DNA from: Corythucha ciliata
Taxonomy: Eukaryota; Arthropoda; Insecta; Hemiptera; Tingidae
Assembly (NCBI GenBank): GCA_038030265.1
Contig: CM075943.1
Location: 27,404,001 to 27,468,000 of the forward strand
Direction: 5' to 3'
Length of the DNA stretch: 64,000 bases
The position numbers and the translations under genes are program-made. Under the pieces are notes generated by a model. That model was not told the origin of the DNA, did no database searches, and worked only from the letters and a program-made list of their open reading frames with translations. This document shows, in pieces, positions 1 through 10,453 of the stretch; positions within the stretch are counted from its first letter, which is position 1; the number at the start of each line of letters is the position of its first letter.

Positions 1-745
1 GGGGGGGGGGTATAATTGAATGCCGTTTGCCTACGATATCTTCTCCTTCCTAAAATATTCTGTCCTCCCTTTCTAAAACAGTATTTTGACAGAAAAATAT
101 AGGCAATTGCCTATGTGCCAGGTGCCAACAATATTCGTGAAGGGTGCTCAGACATCGACAGAAATGGATGGGGGGGGGGGGTCAAATTGAATGTCTCTTG
201 CCTGCGGTATCTTCTCCATGGTAAGATATCCTGTTCTCACTTACTGCCGATCTCTCCGCACCCTTCACAAATACCGTAGACAATGGCCCATGTTTCGTAA
301 AAACACGGTTTTTGTGCATTCTCGTGACGTTTTTGTAAGAAACGTCAGTGGTAACATGAAATGTGAACACGCCAAAAAGAAACCTAGAAGACGAGGAAGT
401 TTTTGTGATATACCGAAAATCTGTTGAGAAAGCTGTTTGGGTACAGCGACTTTTCGTAAAACGGACAAATTTTAGAGGACACGTAAATTTATGGAAAAAA
501 TGCCAGATTTCTGGGTGTTGACGGTTATTTCAAGCAATAAAATGGTCTCTATCCTAAAGGAAATGTTCCGTAATTTCTGAAAATGGCATCACATTTTGGA
601 TTTCGTGCGATATAAGCCGAGAAATTGCGGATTTTTTGAAGCAAGCATTGGTTACTTTTTTAAACACAAAAAAAATCATAACTCGGAACGGATCGACGTA
701 GGACACTTCCGAAGGTACCATTTTACTCCACTTTTAACGTAGTTT
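1..745. other. Non-coding stretch with G homopolymers
   Basis: No gene recognised. Poly-G tracts stand at positions 1-10 and about 171-181. The two stretches that follow them (about 11-70 and 182-245) look like diverged copies of each other (…aattgaatg-c-gt-tgcctacg-tatcttctcc…). Short open frames here have no recognisable domain. Confidence 0.4.
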
Positions 746-1188
746 TACCCAAAAATGTTTGTCACACTTATACGGATCCACCCTGTATATCTTTATGGCT
801 GTTTCCTTGTTAGCACGATAACTCTCGTAGAAGAAAATTTAGCGGAACGCGCTTTGGCACAAAAATCAGTAGTCATAAGACACCGGTCGGTATTGCATTT
901 GGGTCAAATCAGTCGAGGGGGAGGGGGTTGTGCCCCCGGGGTGGAAATAAGTGTGTGGTCTTGTTAGCACGATAACTCTCGTAGATATTAATTTAGCAGA
1001 GCGCGCTTTATCTAAAAAAAATTTCGCTCCGGCAGCTGGCGGTCGGAAAGAGTGCATTTCATTTTGTATACGGATACCCTAAGCCGTCCCAGAAGTAGTA
1101 ATGTTGAGACCATGATTTGTTTCGTTAATGTTTGACCCTCCCTCGTACTGTTTGCTGCCGGGTTTGTTTAAGCTTTAAGAAACGGCCA

Positions 1189-1193
<5 letters not shown>

Positions 1194-1220
<27 letters not shown>
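1194..1220. repeat. (TA)n microsatellite
   Basis: A run of alternating TA dinucleotides, followed after a short break by a few more TA units. Confidence 0.9.
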
Positions 1221-1239
1221 AAGAAATATATATATGAAT

Positions 1240-1352
1240 TCCGGAGACCACTGAATTCGTGTTCTAGAGGTTCTGAAACATGAAAAAAACATGACATGAC
1301 CCATGTTTGCCACCATCACGACGAGACCAATAGTGCATTTTCAGAATGAAAT
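1240..1352. repeat. Short dispersed repeat, second copy at 3698-3815
   Basis: The ~110-bp stretch starting ggagacc and containing ttcgtgttctagaggttctg and catgacccatgtttgccacc is found again at 3698-3815 in the same orientation with a few substitutions. Both copies end in a block ending gaaatgcact. Confidence 0.75.
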
Positions 1353-1999
1353 GCACTAAAATCAGTAGTCATAAGATCCCGGTCGGTATTGCATTTGGGC
1401 CAAATCGGTCAAGGTGGAGGGGGGGAAAATAGGGGTTGAAATGGTAAAAAAATCACTAAAAATCACCAGTAGATTCTAGAAGCATCATATTCGGTACGTA
1501 TACTCCATGTGAGACTAGCCTTTGATTCCCATTTTATTTTTTTGATAAAGTCAAGGGGGAGGGGGTTGTGCCCCCGGGGTGGAAATAAGTGTGTGGTCAC
1601 GTTAGTACGATAACTTTCGTACAAATTAATTTAGCGGAACACGCTTTGGCAAAAAAATCAGTAGTCATAAGACCCCGGTCGGAATTGCATTTGGGCCAAA
1701 TCGGTCAAGGTGGAGGGGGGAAAATAGGGGTTGAAATGGTAAAAAAATCACTACAAATCACCAGTTGATTCCAGAAGCATTATATTCGGTACGATGATTC
1801 CATTTTGAAATAGCCTTTGATTCCCATTAAGTTCAGCTTAAACAAACCCGGCAGCAAACAGTACGAGGGAGGGTCAAACATTAACGAAACAAATCATGGT
1901 CTCAACATTACTACTTCTGGGACGGCTTAGGGTATCCGTATACAAAATGAAATGCACTCTTTCCGACCGCCAGCTGCCGGAGCGAAATTTTTTTTCTTC

Positions 2000-3110
2000 T
2001 TCTTTTCTTAAGCTCTTGAATGGATTCAGAGCTCTTGAGGAGTGAATTCTCTTCTTTCCCATTCAGACGCTGTCTCTGGACCTTGGCAATATCACGTCTT
2101 TACCTAATTACGTAAAAAAATGTTGTTAATGGAAAATTCTGGGCCGAAGTATCGTATTTCTTTCCCGGCAAAATCGACTTATTGGTTTTTGGTTGCTCGA
2201 CACAAACTAAACAAGAGAAGTGCTAGGGGAATTTAATGTCCTCTACAAGGAGTTGCGAGGACTCTAAGAGGAATGCACGCAAATATCTACATATATTTAA
2301 AATAGAGGATAACGACTAAGTAAAGAATGTTAGCCCCCTTCACCTGTTTCAACCTGAATGAGAGAGAAAAAAGGACTCGCCGCCCACAAATGTCCAAGCA
2401 AGTATCTAGGGTAGAACAATGGGGGCTGATATTTGCAATGGGAGCCGCTAGGAGTCTACCCATGCATCCAAGCTCTCGGTGCGGCCAGGGCAATTCATTT
2501 CTTTGAGCTCGTTTACTTGGATGCTTCACCCTAGCATCTCGCTACCCTCCAGGCGCTATGCTTCGCTCCTCCGGTGCGGACGCGGCCTTAGGATCCGTAG
2601 CGAGATTTTCATGTCTCCTCTTGTGGTGGTGGAGGAGTGTTAGTCGCTCTGAGCTGCCCGCAAAACTGGGTGCACCGCTTATTAGGTTTTTAGGTGGCAG
2701 AACGAACGCTAATTTCCAACTCGTGACGGGAGAACAGATGAAACTTCAGACAATACCGGATGAAGGAAATAAAACCCTAGTCTTTCCACTGTACAACTCT
2801 GATTTTCCATTCGAATGGAGAACTTCACACTTTATTTTCAGTTTAGACAATATTTTCCCCTAAGCCCTATGAATTCGTGACTTAGTCCACCGTAACTGAC
2901 GTGCATGGAACTACCCCCTCCCACCTTAAGATTCTATTGTCTCACCTGTATTGAAAATTGTTGGTGATTTTCGTAGCAAAATGCAAAATTGGGAGTTTTG
3001 GGGTCGAAGTGAAAGGCCTGCAGCTCATTGACACATCAGCTAATTTCCCGGCAACAGCCAATCCCCCCCCCCCACCATGGATTTAGGATTTTATAGTACA
3101 TATATTTTTG
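2000..3110. other. Intergenic, no gene recognised
   Basis: Open frames here (for example 2558-2863) show no known domain or splice structure I can support. A C-tract is present at about 3064-3073. Confidence 0.35.
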
Positions 3111-3133
3111 AATTATGGGACATACCCATATTA

Positions 3134-3625
3134 TTAGGGGTATTCACGTCAACTATCGTACTGTTTGTAGTTCTGTACTTGCGTTGTTGCTAAGGTCTGT
3201 TTTTAGGGAAATCGAAAATGGAATCATCTTGTCATTCATTTCGTTCGGGGCGTATTTTAAACTCATTCATTTGAAACTTGATTTCCCTGGAGGCCTATTC
3301 TCTAACGTTTTTCATAGCAATGTTTCTATTTCATTCATTTGTTTTAAGAAAATGAATAAAATAGAAACATTGCTACGAAAAACATATTGATTTTCTGTTA
3401 GAGAATAGGCCCCCAGGGGGTCAACCATGAGCTACCGTTAAAAAATTAACGCAAGCGGTAACTAAGAACACTCTATCACAAATAATGTTATAACGCCATA
3501 GATACCGCGTTTTGACGGTATTTTTACGCTAGCTCATGGATGACCCCCTGGTAACAAAAATCTGACTACGCAATTACGAAACTACAAACAGTACGAAAGT
3601 TGACGTGAATACCCCCATTGTACTG
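3134..3625. mobile_element. Nested palindromic element (MITE/foldback type)
   Basis: Outer arms: ggggtattcacgtcaact at about 3138 pairs with agttgacgtgaatacccc at about 3598. A second pair inside (about 3413-3436 with 3529-3553) and a third hairpin (about 3293-3345 with 3346-3407, arms containing atagcaatgtttctat / atagaaacattgctac) are visible. No coding capacity. Non-autonomous DNA transposons of this form are common in arthropods; the superfamily is not identifiable here. Confidence 0.6.
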
Positions 3626-3825
3626 GGGTCGTAAGTAATTATGCATTCCAAAAATTTCCGAAGCAGAAATTAAAGCCAGAATTAGGCTAATACAAGTGTG
3701 GAGACCCCTAAATTCGTGTTCTAGAGGTTCTGAAACGTGAAAAAAACATGACATGACCCATGTTTGCCACCATCACGACGAGACCAATAGTGCATTTTGA
3801 CATAAATGAAATGCACTAAAAAGGT

Positions 3826-4801
3826 TCAAAGTTCTTCAAAAGGGGATGTATGGTGCGACAGGGGAAATGACGTAAAAATTTACTCGTGAAGCATTTGAGG
3901 GAACTCTAAAATTGTTTGTTTACAAATAAAATGAAAAATACCCCCGCCCCCAGTAAACGCGTCTAACCCCCTCTTCCCCGTATCGAAAATTTCAGTAATT
4001 GACGTAATCGAACCCCCACTCAATATTTTTAAAAATTCACTAAAAAAGCATCCTTGACTGATTTCAAAGTTTAATGTGGGCAATAGACTTGTTGGAAGAG
4101 CCCTCTAAGCAACACCAACTTTTGAAAAATATGTGCAAGTTCCATATTTGAAGTGAACCCACCATTTTACGGGATCATGTCTTTCAACAGTTTCAACAAC
4201 TGTCCCCTTCGCCAGAAAATAGTCATTTTAGGGCCTTGGATCTGTTGTTTGGGCTCTGCTGTATTCCTGGCTCAAAGTTTGACAACTTCGTTCCCAAACT
4301 GCAAATTTATTTTTGCAATCTGATTATTGTAGGTACTAGAAAACTTGAGCTCTACGCCACCAAAATTTAGCCTTGGGAACGAACTAGGACCATATTTTCG
4401 TCTATGTGACTATTATGCCTCGAAAATTGACTATTTGACCGCGACTGCGGAAATTCAGCACTTCCATCCCACGACGAGAAGGGTCATTTTTTTAGCTTGA
4501 GAAATAGAACACTTCCAACCACAAGAACCAGAGCCGAACCAGAGTCCCTCCCGCCAATAGCCCTCCCACTTCTCAAACGCTCTCCACTGGCGTCTTATCG
4601 CTGTTATCATAATTGTGTCAAAAGGCAAAAGGCTTGTTTTGTTAATTATTATGGACAAGCACAGGAGTTCTCCTTGGAAATAATCGTGAGAGAATTTTAA
4701 AGGAACTAAAGGAAGACAATCCCCCTCCGACATCAAGGCTACCAGTAAGAAGTTTTTGTTTTTTTTTCAATCGGGTACCTATTTTTCATGGAAATCTAAG
4801 A
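3826..4801. other. Intergenic sequence upstream of MOSMO
   Basis: No gene seen. This is the 5' flank of MOSMO and presumably holds its promoter and 5' UTR; I could not pick out a TATA box or initiator with confidence. Confidence 0.4.
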
Positions 4802-5445
4802 ATGGACAAACTAACGATCATATCTGGGACGTTCTTCATGGCTGCGGATATATTTGCCATCGTTAGCTTGGCGATGCCTGACTGGATCATTACGGACGTT
4901 GGTGGTGAGTGTTTGACATAGTTCCGAGTGGGGCATTTTCGGGAACGTACTAAAAGTTGACCATTTTTACAGGCGAAACTCGTCTTGGTCTCATGTGGAC
5001 TTGTATGACTGTGTACAACAGGCCTCAAGTGTGTTTTACCCCTGACCTACAGCCCGAATGGCTTCTCGCTCTCATCTGTATATTTTTGGGTTGTATTTGC
5101 ATCACAACGACCATAATTCTATTGATCTCCTCACACTGGGACCGCAATGTCATCCCGTACGCTCGCTGGGTGGGCTTCACCGCCAGTAAGTCCTCCTCCA
5201 CCTGTGGAACCACTAAAACTGTTTATTTTGTTTTTTCACTTCGTCACCAATTTTCAGTGGTTCTGTTCTGCCTGGCCGCTGTCATCTTCCCCATGGGCTT
5301 CCACGTCGATGAAATTGGCGGCCAACCCTACCAGTTACCCAACAGTCATCAAGTTGGAATTTCATACATTTTATTCGTCCTGTCATTGTGGGTGACCGTT
5401 ATGTCAGAATTATTCGCCGGTAAAGTATGTTTGCCCCATTTTTAA
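4802..5445 (+). CDS. MOSMO: Modulator of Smoothened (MOSMO), intact copy
   Basis: Three exons, 4802-4904, 4973-5185 and 5258-5445, with GT-AG introns of 68 and 72 bp, give a 167-residue four-pass membrane protein, the same length as the vertebrate protein. The start MDKLTIISG and the later stretches ARWVGFTAMVLFC, IGGQPYQLPN and the C-terminal LFAGKVCLP are hallmarks of the MOSMO (C16orf52/Atthog) family, which is related to the claudin/PMP22 fold. In vertebrates MOSMO works with the MEGF8-MGRN1 ubiquitin ligase to lower Smoothened at the cell surface and so dampens Hedgehog signalling; the role here is inferred by homology. Exon phases join cleanly (phase 1 at both junctions). The part from within exon 1 onward is repeated 2335 bp downstream. 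Confidence 0.93.
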
Positions 5446-7193
5446 AAATTGAATTTATGATCTGTTTACCCCTCGTCCTATTAATGGCTCTCCTTGTTAC
5501 TATACTCGTCGAGCTTTTTCATTATTTCCCTTCTCTTCCGTCCACCATTGTTATCTCATGGAAATAGTTTTGTGTAAGACGTTTTTATTATAATTTTTGA
5601 GTCAAACTGAGAACATCGTCTTCCCTGTAGCATGTGTGTATACGGGAGGGGGGGGGGCAAAGTTTCCAGTCTTTTACCAAGCCAGTGAGAGCACCTCACG
5701 TGCTCTTCGACTGCCGTTTGTACAATAAGCCGTGGTTTCACCATCACCACCACCCTCTCAGCGCCTTGTGCACGTCTCGCCCAGACCAAGAGCCAACCGT
5801 CGAAGTAACCCAGAATCTTGGTGGAATCGTGGGGGAATCTCGTGGTCGCGACAACCCCTCGAAATTGGAGTTTTGAAGAACCCAAACAAGGGGGGAGGGA
5901 TTTTTTTTTTCTGAGAACAGAACCCGGGAAATTTGGTTTTCTGAGTGAGCCAAGCTCGTAAGAATTAAACTTCTGAAACGAGCCAAACCAGTGAAATTGG
6001 TTTTGTGAAAAGCCAAAGCGACAAATTTAATATTTCTAATAGCGTTCCCCATTTGCACGAAATTCTGCATTTGGGCAGTTCATTTCCACCCGTCTTCACT
6101 GAATTAAATCATATGTTAGTGGAGAAGACGGGTGGAGATGAATAGCCCCGTTGCAGAATTTTGTGCAAATGGGGAACGCTATAAGAGTCCAATCACCGAA
6201 ATTTAGATTTTTTAAGAAGAGCCATGCCAGCGAAATTGGTTATTCAAAGATGTAACTTTTTAAGTCTTGATTAATAATAAGATAATAAGTAATAATAATT
6301 AATAATGATAATTAATAATAATAATAATAAGACGCCTGAAGAGCTCGAATCTTCAAGGTAAAACTTTAAGTGGGTTTTATAGTTGTTTCAGGGGTGAAAT
6401 ATGAAAAATGAAGATTTGACGAACGTGCGGAATTATCTGGAGATTAAAATGAGACCTTAAAATCGAGTATTGGTGCAGAACTACGACGATAATTTACGTA
6501 ACGCCGAGTAGGCGAGGTACGATTGGATGGGGGTCGAGGAAACACATGTAGAACTCCTCCTTAAGAAGGAATCACAGGTACACAACATGGCGTCTTACCT
6601 AACAGGATAACACGTACCAAACAGGTTGTTCCAACTATGAACATTTCTCCATTTCATGCTATTTTTGCTGTTATTCTATCCTGGTATTTAAGAAAGAGAA
6701 AAAACATGGCCAACATTTTAAACCCCCTGATTGCATTTTCATCTTCCATCCCCTGTGTAAGGATGGTGATATGGTACGTTATGGCAACGCCGCCACCAAC
6801 TGTGACTAGTGGAAAAACTGTATTTTGGGTTCTCACCTCCAGGCTTATCGACGTCTACTATTGAACGTCTCGCCTGCCACCCACAAAAATGGGCTTTTTG
6901 GCGTTCTCGTTGATTTTGAATGGACTTATCCCTGAGGGCTGAGGGTCACAGTGTGACGCAAAATGGCAGTGTCAACTGACGTCACACGCCTTGAAATCTT
7001 TGGTAATTTAATTTATTCCAAGAAAACAGTTATTTTCAATAATTCAAGCCCTCTGAGTGTGTCTTGTGGCTGTTTTGAACGGTTTCAACAAGTGAACGAA
7101 GTAACGTATTGAATTGCAACTGAAAAGCGCGTTGTCCTTGATTCGGAAACGGTTGCGCAGGTCCTTCCCCATCAAACGATGGCGCGGGACGTT
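5446..7193. other. MOSMO 3' flank: degenerate repeat, hairpin and half MITE
   Basis: At 5900-6240 a degenerate ~35-40-bp motif (gagccaaaccagtgaaattgg-like) repeats. At about 6036-6182 a hairpin element has arms containing gttccccatttgcacgaaat and its complement, with an inner pair around ccacccgtctt/aagacgggtgg. At 6331-6563 lies a partial copy of the palindromic TTAA-ended MITE found whole at 28415-28816. AAT/TAA simple repeats occupy about 6267-6330. All are repeated in unit 2 of the duplication (+2335). Confidence 0.7.
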
Positions 7194-7780
7194 ATCGTTA
7201 GCTTGGCGATGCCTGACTGGATCATTACGGACGTTGGTGGTGAGTGTTTGACATAGTTCCGAGTGGGGCATTTTCGGGAACGTACTAAAAGTTGACCATT
7301 TTTACAGGCGAAACTCGTCTTGGTCTCATGTGGACTTGTATGACTGTGTACAACAGGCCTCAAGTGTGTTTTACCCCTGACCTACAGCCCGAATGGCTTC
7401 TCGCTCTCATCTGTATATTTTTGGGTTGTATTTGCATCACAACGACCATAATTCTATTGATCTCCTCACACTGGGACCGCAATGTCATCCCGTACGCTCG
7501 CTGGGTGGGCTTCACCGCCAGTAAGTCCTCCTCCACCTGTGGAACCACTAAAACTGTTTATTTTGTTTTTTCACTTCGTCACCAATTTTCAGTGGTTCTG
7601 TTCTGCCTGGCCGCTGTCATCTTCCCCATGGGCTTCCACGTCGATGAAATTGGCGGCCAACCCTACCAGTTACCCAACAGTCATCAAGTTGGAATTTCAT
7701 ACATTTTATTCGTCCTGTCATTGTGGGTGACCGTTATGTCAGAATTATTCGCCGGTAAAGTATGTTTGCCCCATTTTTAA
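7194..7780 (+). pseudogene. MOSMO: 5'-truncated second copy of MOSMO
   Basis: Contains the tail of exon 1 (7194-7239), exon 2 (7308-7520) and exon 3 (7593-7780) with the same splice sites as the intact copy. It lacks the initiator ATG and about the first 19 codons, including the first half of transmembrane segment 1. The DNA upstream of the truncated exon is a copy of the MTERF4 5' flank, so an accidental promoter is conceivable, but no in-frame start replacing the lost one was found. No disabling mutation is present in the retained exons. Probably a pseudogene produced by the tandem duplication, or an assembly duplicate. Confidence 0.85.
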
Positions 7781-9632
7781 AAATTGAATTTATGATCTGT
7801 TTACCCCTCGTCCTATTAATGGCTCTCCTTGTTACTATACTCGTCGAGCTTTTTCATTATTTCCCTTCTCTTCCGTCCACCATTGTTATCTCATGGAAAT
7901 AGTTTTGTGTAAGACGTTTTTATTATAATTTTTGAGTCAAACTGAGAACATCGTCTTCCCTGTAGCATGTGTGTATACGGGAGGGGGGGGGGCAAAGTTT
8001 CCAGTCTTTTACCAAGCCAGTGAGAGCACCTCACGTGCTCTTCGACTGCCGTTTGTACAATAAGCCGTGGTTTCACCATCACCACCACCCTCTCAGCGCC
8101 TTGTGCACGTCTCGCCCAGACCAAGAGCCAACCGTCGAAGTAACCCAGAATCTTGGTGGAATCGTGGGGGAATCTCGTGGTCGCGACAACCCCTCGAAAT
8201 TGGAGTTTTGAAGAACCCAAACAAGGGGGGAGGGATTTTTTTTTTCTGAGAACAGAACCCGGGAAATTTGGTTTTCTGAGTGAGCCAAGCTCGTAAGAAT
8301 TAAACTTCTGAAACGAGCCAAACCAGTGAAATTGGTTTTGTGAAAAGCCAAAGCGACAAATTTAATATTTCTAATAGCGTTCCCCATTTGCACGAAATTC
8401 TGCATTTGGGCAGTTCATTTCCACCCGTCTTCACTGAATTAAATCATATGTTAGTGGAGAAGACGGGTGGAGATGAATAGCCCCGTTGCAGAATTTTGTG
8501 CAAATGGGGAACGCTATAAGAGTCCAATCACCGAAATTTAGATTTTTTAAGAAGAGCCATGCCAGCGAAATTGGTTATTCAAAGATGTAACTTTTTAAGT
8601 CTTGATTAATAATAAGATAATAAGTAATAATAATTAATAATGATAATTAATAATAATAATAATAAGACGCCTGAAGAGCTCGAATCTTCAAGGTAAAACT
8701 TTAAGTGGGTTTTATAGTTGTTTCAGGGGTGAAATATGAAAAATGAAGATTTGACGAACGTGCGGAATTATCTGGAGATTAAAATGAGACCTTAAAATCG
8801 AGTATTGGTGCAGAACTACGACGATAATTTACGTAACGCCGAGTAGGCGAGGTACGATTGGATGGGGGTCGAGGAAACACATGTAGAACTCCTCCTTAAG
8901 AAGGAATCACAGGTACACAACATGGCGTCTTACCTAACAGGATAACACGTACCAAACAGGTTGTTCCAACTATGAACATTTCTCCATTTCATGCTATTTT
9001 TGCTGTTATTCTATCCTGGTATTTAAGAAAGAGAAAAAACATGGCCAACATTTTAAACCCCCTGATTGCATTTTCATCTTCCATCCCCTGTGTAAGGATG
9101 GTGATATGGTACGTTATGGCAACGCCGCCACCAACTGTGACTAGTGGAAAAACTGTATTTTGGGTTCTCACCTCCAGGCTTATCGACGTCTACTATTGAA
9201 CGTCTCGCCTGCCACCCACAAAAATGGGCTTTTTGGCGTTCTCGTTGATTTTGAATGGACTTATCCCTGAGGGCTGAGGGTCACAGTGTGACGCAAAATG
9301 GCAGTGTCAACTGACGTCACACGCCTTGAAATCTTTGGTAATTTAATTTATTCCAAGAAAACAGTTATTTTCAATAATTCAAGCCCTCTGAGTGTGTCTT
9401 GTAGCTGTTTTGAACGGTTTCAACAAGTGAACGAAGTAACGTATTGAATTGCAACTGAAAAGCGCGTTGTCCTTGATTCGGAAACGGTTGCGCAGGTCCT
9501 TCCCCATCAAACGATGGCGCGGGGCGTTATCGTTATCGTTTCGTGTGATACTCCGTGTATCACACAGTCAACATTCAACGGTGAGAGGACTGCTTCTGTT
9601 TAAAAAAAATTGTTTTTCGGCTAATTTCGAAC

Positions 9633-10397
9633 ATGTTCGCGGTCTTAAAAAGAGTTCGTCTCCGATGGAGTCCAGCCGCGAACTCTGGTGTCCTCCGTAC
9701 TCGTTCAGTCTCTTCCTCCGCAGAGGAATCATCTGCCGTGCGTCATGTGACGGGAAAAACTGCCGCTACTAAAAAGGTTCTAACCGATTTTGGATTCACT
9801 GACCATGAGTGCGAGCAAATATTAGAGTCGTTCTCGTCACGGGGTCCCATACGAAGTCGACCCCTCCTCGAAGCGGTCACCTTCTGGGGCAGTCTACAAT
9901 TGGATTCAGGTGATTTGTACAGGCTGTTGGTTGACAACACAGACCTCCTGTACGTGACGCAAGAACAGGGCATTAGGGCGTATCAAGTTTTGGCCAAGAA
10001 TTTCACCAAAAATCAAATTAAAAAGGTTTTTATCAGCGCCCCGCGAGTGGTTCACCGAAATCCACGGCTGATTGAAGAGGTCGTGAAATTTTTAGAGACG
10101 GAGAAAAGAATTACCAAAGAGGAAATAGCGCGAAGCGGAGCTCTCGTCCATTCTTTGAGTCACGTTCGTCTCCGTTTTGAATTTTTGGAGAGAGCCGGCC
10201 TGTACACGATCCCACAAAAGTGGGCAGAAATGGTTGACGACGCTAATCTTGACGCGATACTGAACTCAAGCGACAAACATTTTGCCACCAAAGTGGCAGG
10301 GCTGAGCGTCGACGAATATGACGCTTTCAAGGAATTGCTTCGAAACGAGGATGACGCACCCTCGGAAGAGCTGGAATTCGGCCTCGTTCACGGCTAG
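9633..10397 (+). CDS. MTERF4: Mitochondrial mTERF-family protein, MTERF4-like
   Basis: A single-exon gene of 254 codons. The first ~35 residues are rich in Arg, Ser, Val and Leu without acidic residues, as expected for a mitochondrial presequence. The middle contains mTERF-type helical repeats (for example the LLVDNTDLLYV and VFISAPRVVHRNPRLIEEVV stretches with the conserved Pro). The tail FLERAGLY-TP…VDEYDAFKELL followed by an acidic end resembles the C-terminus of MTERF4, which in animals binds the rRNA methyltransferase NSUN4 and is needed for large mitochondrial subunit assembly. Family assignment is firm; the MTERF4 subfamily call rests on that tail. The 5' flank up to 9528 is part of the duplicated unit. 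The 3' end faces INTS14 with a 56-bp gap between stop codons. Confidence 0.85.
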   Translation: MFAVLKRVRLRWSPAANSGVLRTRSVSSSAEESSAVRHVTGKTAATKKVLTDFGFTDHECEQILESFSSRGPIRSRPLLEAVTFWGSLQLDSGDLYRLLVDNTDLLYVTQEQGIRAYQVLAKNFTKNQIKKVFISAPRVVHRNPRLIEEVVKFLETEKRITKEEIARSGALVHSLSHVRLRFEFLERAGLYTIPQKWAEMVDDANLDAILNSSDKHFATKVAGLSVDEYDAFKELLRNEDDAPSEELEFGLVHG

Positions 10398-10453
10398 ATG
10401 GTAGGGGGGGAGGCATAGTACGCATAAAACGGTAAAAAAATGACTGTAATTTC

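Larger units (their letters stand above)
750..1995. repeat. Dispersed repeat family A with internal inverted arms
   Basis: A motif containing gttagcacgataactctcg followed by a block with aatcagtagtcataag and gtattgcatttggg recurs at about 811, 964, 1355, 1604 and again near the right end of the window (63000-63412). The stretch 1021-1170 is present in reverse complement at 1833-1993, forming ~150-bp arms. At 773-790 the end ccaccctgtata resembles the terminus of the DUF4817/IS630-like elements seen elsewhere in the window. Confidence 0.7.
4859..9535. repeat. Tandem duplication of a 2335-bp unit spanning most of MOSMO
   Basis: Unit 1 is 4859-7193 and unit 2 is 7194-9528. All three junctions carry the 7-mer ATCGTTA (4859, 7194, 9529). 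By eye I find only two substitutions between units (7068 G versus 9403 A; 7189 A versus 9524 G), so the event is recent, gene-converted or an assembly effect. The left breakpoint lies inside MOSMO exon 1 and the right one in the 5' flank of MTERF4, so unit 1 also carries a stray copy of about 130 bp of MTERF4 upstream DNA. Confidence 0.95.
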
